DNA of 10,081 bases from Bacilli bacterium (GTDB taxonomy: Bacteria > Bacillota_I > Bacilli_A > RF39 > UBA660): assembly GCA_016296185.1 (NCBI GenBank), contig JAEDJT010000045.1, forward strand, positions 1-10,081, in the 5' to 3' direction. The position numbers and the translations under genes are program-made. A model generated the notes under the pieces. It did no database searches, had not been told where the DNA came from, and saw nothing but the letters and a program-made list of their open reading frames with translations. Below, piece by piece: positions 4,453-10,081 of the stretch; the stretch's first letter is position 1; each line of letters starts with the position of its first letter.

Positions 4453-7400
4453 ATGAAGGTAAATAAAAATTTTAAAGTTTTTTTTGTAGTATTTGTTTTG
4501 CTTTTGTTAACTGGCGTATCTACTATTTTATTTAAGAAAAATGTTTCTTATAGTGCTGGAACAATAATGAAATACGAAGATATGATTGATGGTACTTTTG
4601 TTCCTTTTGATACTGTTGTAACAGTTGCTCAAAAGCATAATGGTAATTCTAGTGAATCTTATGGCCACACTTATATTGTTTATTGCAGCGGTGAAATGTC
4701 AAAAGATGATTGTATTAATAAATTATATGATGCAAATCGTGGTGGTTATAGTTATTATGATTGGTCCGAGATGGATACTGAATTTACTAAGCATGTGAGA
4801 CTTGATGAAGGTTCTTCTGGTACGATAGCTAATTATTCTGATTTATTTAATTCCTCTGATTCTTATATTGGTTGGGAAGTTATAGAAACTATGGATGTTG
4901 GCGATGATAAAAAGGTTGATTCTTCAAACTCTTCTGATTTTGATTATTATAATAATGCTACTGCTGGTATTGCTTTATATCCAACAACAAATAATGTTGA
5001 AAAAGAAGACGATCCTAGTCTTTCAAATGATTATGAAATTTGTGTTAAATGTAATGCAAATGTTCCTGAAAAAACAACTTGGTATAAATTTACTCCAATA
5101 AATTTTGGTGTTTATGATTCTTCTGACAATCTTGTTGTAAGTGGAGATAGTTCATTGAATGAAAATTCTAATATTGACTTTTATGATTTAGATGATTATG
5201 GAAGATATTATGCGAAGTCTGAAAATTTTAATGTTTTATCTGGTCAAATTGTTTCTTTTAGATTTAGAGGTTCATATATAAATCCTGATTTGTATTATAG
5301 ACAAGATGAAAATTCAAGTTTTAATTACTATGATTATTTATCTAATGTAGATGATTCTCAACAAAGTTTATATTCTGCATATAAAAAAGAAGTAGATGTT
5401 GATGCTGAAATGTATATTACTTTTTATTTAGATTCATATTATGGTAATTATGTCGGTATAAAAGAATATGGAGTATTAACTCCAATAAACGAAGGTACAA
5501 AATTAGATAAAACTGGTCTTTCTAGTGGAGATATAATTTATTATGTATCTGAATGTAATTCTGGATTAAAATGGGATGATTATTTTTATTATACAGCTCC
5601 TGTTACTTATAGTGTTATTTATAATGATAATGGTGCTACAGAGGGTACAGTTCCTATTGATAATGAAGTATATTTAGGTGGTAGTAATTATACTATATTA
5701 GGTAATACTGGTAATTTGAAAAAGAATACTTCAGCGTTTGCTGGATGGTCTAAATCTGTAATTAGTGAAATTATTAATGAAGCTAATGATGCTGTATTGG
5801 AACCTGGTAGTATTGATACTATTGTTGATAGTGATGTTAATTTATATGCTGTATACTGTGTTGATGAAAATCAAAATGGTATTTGTGATTATAAGGAAAA
5901 TAAATATTCTGTTATATATGATAAAGGTATTGGTACTGGTTCTGTTCCAATAGATGGAAATAAGTATTTAACTGGTATTAATTATACAGTTAAAGGTAAT
6001 ACAGGTAATTTGAAAGCTACTAATGCAATATTTGATGGATGGAGTTCTACTTTAATTAATGAAGTTATAACAAGTCGTTATGAAGGTGTTATTGAACCAG
6101 GAACAGTAAAACAAATGGGTGATTCTAACATTACATATTATGCATTGTACTGTGCTGATATAAATAATAATAATATTTGTGATTATAAAGAAGATAAATA
6201 TAGAGCTAATTATTACGGAGCGTTAGCTACAACTGGTAATCCTCCAATTGATAATAATAGTTATTTATCAGGTTTATCTTATCGTGTTAAAGGTAATACA
6301 GGTAATTTAGATATGGTTAAGGCTACATTTGATGGATGGTCAACTACAGAGTTAACTGAAATAGTTACAGAAAGATATGCTGGAACTATTGATCCTGATA
6401 CGGTAGTTACGATGGGAACAAGTAATGTTGATTATTATGCTATATTTGCAGAGGATATTAATGAAAATGAAATAGCTGACTATAAAGAAGATAGATATAG
6501 TGTTATATATCATGAAAATATTGCAACATCAGGTACTGTTCCAGTAGATAGTAATAGATATTTAACTAAATTAACTGCTAAGGTATTAGATAATACGGAT
6601 GATTTGAAGTTAGATAAAGCTATCTTTATCGGATGGGCTAAAGAGGAATTAGGTTTATTAACTGAAAAAGATACAACTCATAAAATATATACAAAAGATA
6701 ATTCTATTATTATTACTGATACTGATATTAATTTAAATGCTGTATTCTGTGCTGATACTAATGAAAATGATATTTGTGATTATAATGAAGATGGTTATTC
6801 TGTTATTTATGACAAGAATACTGCTACTTCTGGAGAAGTTCCAGTAGATAATAATAAATATTTAGAAAAATATACTTATCGTGTTAAAGGTAATGAAGGT
6901 AATTTAGATGCTAATAATGCAACATTTGTTGGTTGGTCTTTAAATGAATTACCAATAATCAAAGAATATGATGATAGTATTGTAGATCCTGATACAGAGA
7001 TTAAAATTGGTAAAAGTGATGTATTATATTTTGCTGTATTAGCGGAAGATATTAATAATAATGAAATAGCAGATTATTTAGAAGATAGATATACTGTTAC
7101 TTATGACGGTAATGGTTCTACATCGGGTAATGTACCTGTTGATAATAATAAGTATTTAACTTTATTATCATATGAAGTAATGGATAATATTGGTAATTTA
7201 AGTAAAGATAATGCTAAGTTTGTAGGATGGAGTACTACTAAGTTAGAAGATTCAACTGAAATACCTAATGATTTAGTTCAACCTGGTACTACAAATACAA
7301 TAAAAGATTCAAGTATAGTATATTATGCTGTATGGCAAAAGAATGAAGAAGTAAAAAATCCAAATACAAAATCATTTGTTATATGGGCAATAATATCATT

Positions 7401-7461
7401 TATTTCGATTAGTTTAGTACTAGTTACAATATTAAATAAAAAAATAGTTAAATACGAATAA
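4453..7461 (+). CDS. Secreted surface protein with six beta-grasp repeats and EF-hand-like linkers
   Basis: A 1002-residue acidic protein, probably a wall-associated adhesin or matrix protein. Order: signal/membrane segment (about residues 8-27); a unique Tyr/Asp/Ser-rich N-terminal region (about 36-385) with Cys78, Cys87 and a CxxC at 197-200; six repeats of 98-100 residues starting at Tyr 386, 485, 583, 682, 782 and 880; a linker; then Asn-Pro-Asn-Thr-Lys (969-973), a hydrophobic segment and a Lys-rich tail. The tail resembles a sortase signal of NPxT type with Lys in place of Gly/Asn. The repeats match the Listeria/Bacteroides (Flg_new, InlB-like) type: Tyr-x-Val-x-Tyr, Gly-x-(Val)-Pro-x-Asp, Gly-Asn-x-Gly-Asn-Leu, (F)-x-Gly-Trp, ending in Tyr-Ala-(V/I/L). 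Between repeats lie five DxNxNxIxDYxE calcium-type loops. The start at 4453 is set by AGAGGTG (4441-4447) and the signal peptide. The ligand is unknown. Confidence 0.88.
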   Translation: MKVNKNFKVFFVVFVLLLLTGVSTILFKKNVSYSAGTIMKYEDMIDGTFVPFDTVVTVAQKHNGNSSESYGHTYIVYCSGEMSKDDCINKLYDANRGGYSYYDWSEMDTEFTKHVRLDEGSSGTIANYSDLFNSSDSYIGWEVIETMDVGDDKKVDSSNSSDFDYYNNATAGIALYPTTNNVEKEDDPSLSNDYEICVKCNANVPEKTTWYKFTPINFGVYDSSDNLVVSGDSSLNENSNIDFYDLDDYGRYYAKSENFNVLSGQIVSFRFRGSYINPDLYYRQDENSSFNYYDYLSNVDDSQQSLYSAYKKEVDVDAEMYITFYLDSYYGNYVGIKEYGVLTPINEGTKLDKTGLSSGDIIYYVSECNSGLKWDDYFYYTAPVTYSVIYNDNGATEGTVPIDNEVYLGGSNYTILGNTGNLKKNTSAFAGWSKSVISEIINEANDAVLEPGSIDTIVDSDVNLYAVYCVDENQNGICDYKENKYSVIYDKGIGTGSVPIDGNKYLTGINYTVKGNTGNLKATNAIFDGWSSTLINEVITSRYEGVIEPGTVKQMGDSNITYYALYCADINNNNICDYKEDKYRANYYGALATTGNPPIDNNSYLSGLSYRVKGNTGNLDMVKATFDGWSTTELTEIVTERYAGTIDPDTVVTMGTSNVDYYAIFAEDINENEIADYKEDRYSVIYHENIATSGTVPVDSNRYLTKLTAKVLDNTDDLKLDKAIFIGWAKEELGLLTEKDTTHKIYTKDNSIIITDTDINLNAVFCADTNENDICDYNEDGYSVIYDKNTATSGEVPVDNNKYLEKYTYRVKGNEGNLDANNATFVGWSLNELPIIKEYDDSIVDPDTEIKIGKSDVLYFAVLAEDINNNEIADYLEDRYTVTYDGNGSTSGNVPVDNNKYLTLLSYEVMDNIGNLSKDNAKFVGWSTTKLEDSTEIPNDLVQPGTTNTIKDSSIVYYAVWQKNEEVKNPNTKSFVIWAIISFISISLVLVTILNKKIVKYE
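5608..7335 (+). repeat. Six tandem coding repeats of about 295-300 bp
   Basis: Repeat units begin at 5608, 5905, 6199, 6496, 6796 and 7090, so periods are 297, 294, 297, 300 and 294 bases. Five of the units end in a 36-base segment coding for an EF-hand-like loop (5863-5898, 6157-6192, 6454-6489, 6754-6789, 7048-7083). The sixth lacks the loop and leads into the cell-wall tail. DNA identity between units is clearly lower than protein pattern conservation, so these are old duplications rather than recent copies. Confidence 0.85.
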
Positions 7462-7471
7462 CTATTTTTTT
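7441..7471 (+). terminator. Intrinsic terminator overlapping the stop codon of the surface protein
   Basis: A 10-bp stem AAAATAGTTA (7441-7450) / TAACTATTTT (7459-7468) with an 8-base loop is followed by T to 7471. The TAA stop (7459-7461) opens the 3' arm. It separates the surface protein gene from the polysaccharide genes. Confidence 0.8.
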
Positions 7472-7472
7472 A

Positions 7473-7500
7473 TTTACAAAATAATGTTATTCTATATAAG
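7473..7500 (+). promoter_or_regulatory. Possible promoter of the polysaccharide genes
   Basis: TTTACA (7473-7478) and TATAAG (7495-7500) are spaced by 16 bases and lie 11 bases before the ATG, which would leave a very short leader. An alternative is an extended -10-like TGTTATTCT (7485-7493). Neither is strong. Confidence 0.4.
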
Positions 7501-7511
7501 AGGGTGGTAAT

Positions 7512-9668
7512 ATGAAGTATTTAAATAAAATACATTATTATTTAATATTTATATTAATGCTATTATTACTACTATGGCCTTTTAAATTAATATATCAATT
7601 AACTATTTCAATAGTATTATTACTATTAGACTTAATAATATTTATTTGTATTAGAAAAACAATTAAATTAGATAAATTAGATATAATATTAGGTATATTT
7701 CCTTTACTTAATCTATTAATACTAATATTTAAATTAAATGTTTTACCTTTTAATTTAAACCTTACTAATTTAATAATAGAATCATGTATTATATATTCAT
7801 GTTTAATACTTAGAAGAACTATATTAAAAGATAATAATATAGTATTATTATTAGAACTATTGTCAGTATTTTATATGTTAGTAGGAATACTATGTGTTAG
7901 TCTTTCTAATGATTTAATTTTAATAAATATATCATCTTATTTTGGTGATACTTATATTAACAGTATAGATAGATTTTATGGTACTTTAAACTATCCTAAT
8001 GCTTCTGGTTTAATAGGTGTATTAGGAGCTATTTCATCATTATATTTAATATCTAATGATGACAGTAATAAATATTTACATTTATTTTGTTTTAACATAA
8101 CAATAATGTTATTCTTATTTACATTTTCTAAAATGATGACAATAGATTTAATAATAGTATTATTTATTTATATATTATATTTAATAATATATAAAAATAA
8201 TAAAGAGATATCTAATGTTATTAACAGTATAATTTCTGTTATTATTCCTTCTTTAATATCTATATCATTATTTAGATCATATTTAATTAATCATAATGTT
8301 TTATTATTTTTAATAGAAATAATAGTATTAATAATAATATCTTTTATTATTTATTATATTTTTAGTAAGATTAATAAATTTATTAAAACAATAATCTTTA
8401 TTGTTTTAATAACTATTATTGTTTATTTAACTATTAAACCAATAAGTAAACCTTTAGAAATTAGTAATGTTAAGGAATCTAATAATTATTATATTGTTGA
8501 TTTTTATTTAGAAGGTAATACGGAATATACTATTAGTATTGATTATGAGAATAGGAATAATGAAAAGATTTATTTAGTAGAGTATTATTTAAATGGTTTA
8601 ATTCCAACTGATAGAAAAGTTAAGGCATTTACGAATAATACAATTACTTTTAATACTAAAGATAATTCTGAGTATTATATGATTTATATTGAAGGAATTG
8701 ATAAGTATACTAATTTAAAAATTAATAGTATTGATATTAATGGGAAGAAGGTTTATTTAGATTATAAATTTATACCTTATCAAATTATTCATCAATTAGA
8801 ATTATTAAAATATGATAAAGAGAGTGTTACGCATAGATTTTGGTATTATAATGATTGTTTAAAATATATTAGAGATAATGGTTATTTGGTAGGACATGGT
8901 TATAATTCTTTTAAATATTATTCTTATGGTAATTCTAGATATTTAGAAGATACTCCTCATAGTTATCCTTTACAATTATGGATAGATTATGGAATATATG
9001 GTTTATTTGTTTATGTATTTATAATTATATATGGTTTATCTAATATTATTTTATATAGAAAGAATAAAGATAATTTAATATATTCTTTATTATTTATTTC
9101 ATTAATGATGTTTAGTGTTTTTGATGCAACTTTTGATAGAAAGATATTTATATTATTAATGTATATTTTGATATCTATAATATCAAAATATAAGGAAGAA
9201 AAGAGTAATAATGTTATGTTTATATCTAGTGCTGGGGGACATTTTACTGAATTAATAAGATTAAAGAAGTTATTTAAAAATTATAATTATGTAATTATTA
9301 CGGAAAAGAATAATGTTTCTTTAAGGTTTAAAAATAAATATAATATTAGATATTTAAAATATGGAGCTAGATATTATCCATTACAATATCCTTTAGTATG
9401 TATAATAAATTTATTTAAATCTATTTATTATTTTTATAAATATAATCCAAGTGTTATTGTATCAACTGGAGCTCATTCATGTGTTTTAATGAGTTTTTTA
9501 GGTTTTATTCATAATAAGAAAATAATTTATTTAGAAGTATTTGATAGAATTGACAATCCAACATTAACAGGTTATATGATATATCCAATAAGTACAATTT
9601 TTTATGTACAACATAAAGAAATGCTTAAGATATTTAAAAAAGCTAAGTATTTAGAGGGGGTATATTAA
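7512..9668 (+). CDS. Wzy/O-antigen-ligase-like polymerase fused to an Alg14/PssD-like glycosyltransferase subunit
   Basis: A 718-residue protein with two parts. Residues 1 to about 558 form a polytopic membrane protein with about a dozen hydrophobic segments and two Wzy/O-antigen-ligase signatures. These are Arg-Phe-Tyr-Gly-Thr-Leu-Asn-Tyr-Pro-Asn-Ala (154-164) and Gly-His-Gly-x-x-Ser-Phe (461-467), the latter followed by His-Ser-Tyr-Pro-Leu-Gln-Leu-Trp (483-490). Such proteins join lipid-linked polysaccharide units outside the membrane. The large loop before the second motif carries a beta-rich insert (about 320-420). Residues about 567-718 are an Alg14/PssD-like domain: Ser-Ser-Ala-Gly-Gly-His-Phe-Thr-Glu (572-580), Ser-Thr-Gly-Ala (651-654), Tyr-Pro-Ile (691-693), Val-Gln (699-700) and Ala-Lys-Tyr (711-713). 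Alg14 proteins anchor the catalytic Alg13 partner, whose gene follows immediately. The ribosome site is AGGGTGG (7501-7507). The frame is continuous through the junction, so the fusion looks real. Confidence 0.85.
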   Translation: MKYLNKIHYYLIFILMLLLLLWPFKLIYQLTISIVLLLLDLIIFICIRKTIKLDKLDIILGIFPLLNLLILIFKLNVLPFNLNLTNLIIESCIIYSCLILRRTILKDNNIVLLLELLSVFYMLVGILCVSLSNDLILINISSYFGDTYINSIDRFYGTLNYPNASGLIGVLGAISSLYLISNDDSNKYLHLFCFNITIMLFLFTFSKMMTIDLIIVLFIYILYLIIYKNNKEISNVINSIISVIIPSLISISLFRSYLINHNVLLFLIEIIVLIIISFIIYYIFSKINKFIKTIIFIVLITIIVYLTIKPISKPLEISNVKESNNYYIVDFYLEGNTEYTISIDYENRNNEKIYLVEYYLNGLIPTDRKVKAFTNNTITFNTKDNSEYYMIYIEGIDKYTNLKINSIDINGKKVYLDYKFIPYQIIHQLELLKYDKESVTHRFWYYNDCLKYIRDNGYLVGHGYNSFKYYSYGNSRYLEDTPHSYPLQLWIDYGIYGLFVYVFIIIYGLSNIILYRKNKDNLIYSLLFISLMMFSVFDATFDRKIFILLMYILISIISKYKEEKSNNVMFISSAGGHFTELIRLKKLFKNYNYVIITEKNNVSLRFKNKYNIRYLKYGARYYPLQYPLVCIINLFKSIYYFYKYNPSVIVSTGAHSCVLMSFLGFIHNKKIIYLEVFDRIDNPTLTGYMIYPISTIFYVQHKEMLKIFKKAKYLEGVY

Positions 9669-10081
9669 ATGATATTAGTTACAGTTGGAACTCAGAAGTT
9701 TAAATTTGATAGGTTATTTAATTATATTGATAATATTACTGATGAAGAAATAATAGTACAATGTGGTGAATCTAATCATAAATTTAATAATAATGTTAAA
9801 GTATTTGATTATATTCCTTATGATAAGATGCAAAGTTATATAAGTAAATGTGATATATTTATATGTCATACAACTCCATCATGTGTATTTGATGCTTTAA
9901 AACAAGATAAAAAGGTAATAACAGTACCTAGACAACATAAATATAAAGAACATTTTAATGATCATCAAATGATATTTGGAAGTTATTTAAAATCTATGAA
10001 TTATTGTTATGTAGTACATAATGAAGAAGATTTTATTAATGCTTTAAAAAGCATTAATAAAACTAAATTTAAGAAATATAA
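9669..10081 (+). CDS. Alg13/PssE-like glycosyltransferase subunit, 3' end outside the window
   Basis: The frame is open from ATG 9669 to the window edge (137 codons), with no stop. It starts Met-Ile-Leu-Val-Thr-Val-Gly-Thr-Gln and contains Phe-Asp-Arg-Leu soon after. This is typical of the Alg13/PssE (GT28 C-terminal-like) subunit that, with Alg14/PssD, transfers a sugar from a nucleotide sugar to a lipid-linked acceptor. Further family signs are Val-Pro-Arg and Glu-His-Phe-Asn-Asp-His-Gln. Family members are usually about 150-165 residues, so probably only the last helix is missing. The nucleotide-binding loop, commonly His-Gly-Gly-Pro-Ser/Ala-Gly-x-Gly, reads His-Thr-Thr-Pro-Ser-Cys here, so both glycines are replaced. 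The ATG touches the upstream stop (TAAATG), and AGAGGGGG (9653-9660) lies within the end of that gene, indicating translational coupling with the Alg14-like domain. Confidence 0.85.
   Translation, partial: MILVTVGTQKFKFDRLFNYIDNITDEEIIVQCGESNHKFNNNVKVFDYIPYDKMQSYISKCDIFICHTTPSCVFDALKQDKKVITVPRQHKYKEHFNDHQMIFGSYLKSMNYCYVVHNEEDFINALKSINKTKFKKY

Noticed and set aside
5608..7335. CRISPR-like or recent tandem DNA repeats in the regular ~297-base pattern
   Set aside because: The periodicity is a protein-level repeat in one open frame. The DNA units are diverged and far too long for CRISPR repeats.

Overview
The window joins two stretches of very different base composition. Positions 1 to about 1340 are GC-rich, with codons ending mostly in G or C, and look like a high-GC Firmicute of the clostridial type. 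From about 1604 to the end the DNA is extremely AT-rich: Leu is mostly TTA, Arg mostly AGA, and spacers are nearly pure A/T. This part looks like a low-GC Bacilli/Mollicutes-like gut lineage. Trp is written TGG, and TGA stops a gene at 4391-4393, so code 11 fits. The change falls across an initiator-Met/Asp/Phe tRNA cluster. The simplest readings are a metagenome assembly chimera joined in or beside conserved tRNAs or, less likely, a real transfer junction.

GC-rich side: a DivIC/FtsB-type division protein (45-380), a Ppx/GppA-type phosphatase (409-1308), then a perfect-consensus promoter whose -35 overlaps the ppx stop. It drives tRNA-fMet, tRNA-Asp and tRNA-Phe (1366-1603), which end at an intrinsic terminator.

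AT-rich side, 1820-3180: a strong promoter and five tRNAs (Val, Thr, Tyr, Gln, Lys), a terminator, a 174-residue HTH-like protein of unknown role, a second promoter with tRNA-Arg and tRNA-Pro, and a terminator shared with a convergent gene. All ten tRNAs encode their CCA ends.

3165-3961, minus strand: an MvaI/BcnI-family restriction endonuclease whose frame breaks at a run of nine A. One extra A would restore a 248-residue protein. No methyltransferase lies in the window.

4141-10081, plus strand: a 73-residue protein, a 1002-residue secreted surface protein, and the start of a surface-polysaccharide locus. The surface protein has six Listeria/Bacteroides-type (Flg_new) beta-grasp repeats alternating with five EF-hand-like calcium loops, and ends in a sorting-signal-like tail. 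The polysaccharide locus starts with one 718-residue protein that fuses a Wzy/O-antigen-ligase-like membrane part to an Alg14/PssD-like glycosyltransferase subunit. The partner Alg13/PssE-like subunit follows directly (TAAATG) and runs off the window. Together these genes appear to build and decorate the cell envelope: the Alg13/Alg14 pair would add a sugar to a lipid-linked intermediate, and the fused polymerase would join the finished repeat units outside the membrane.
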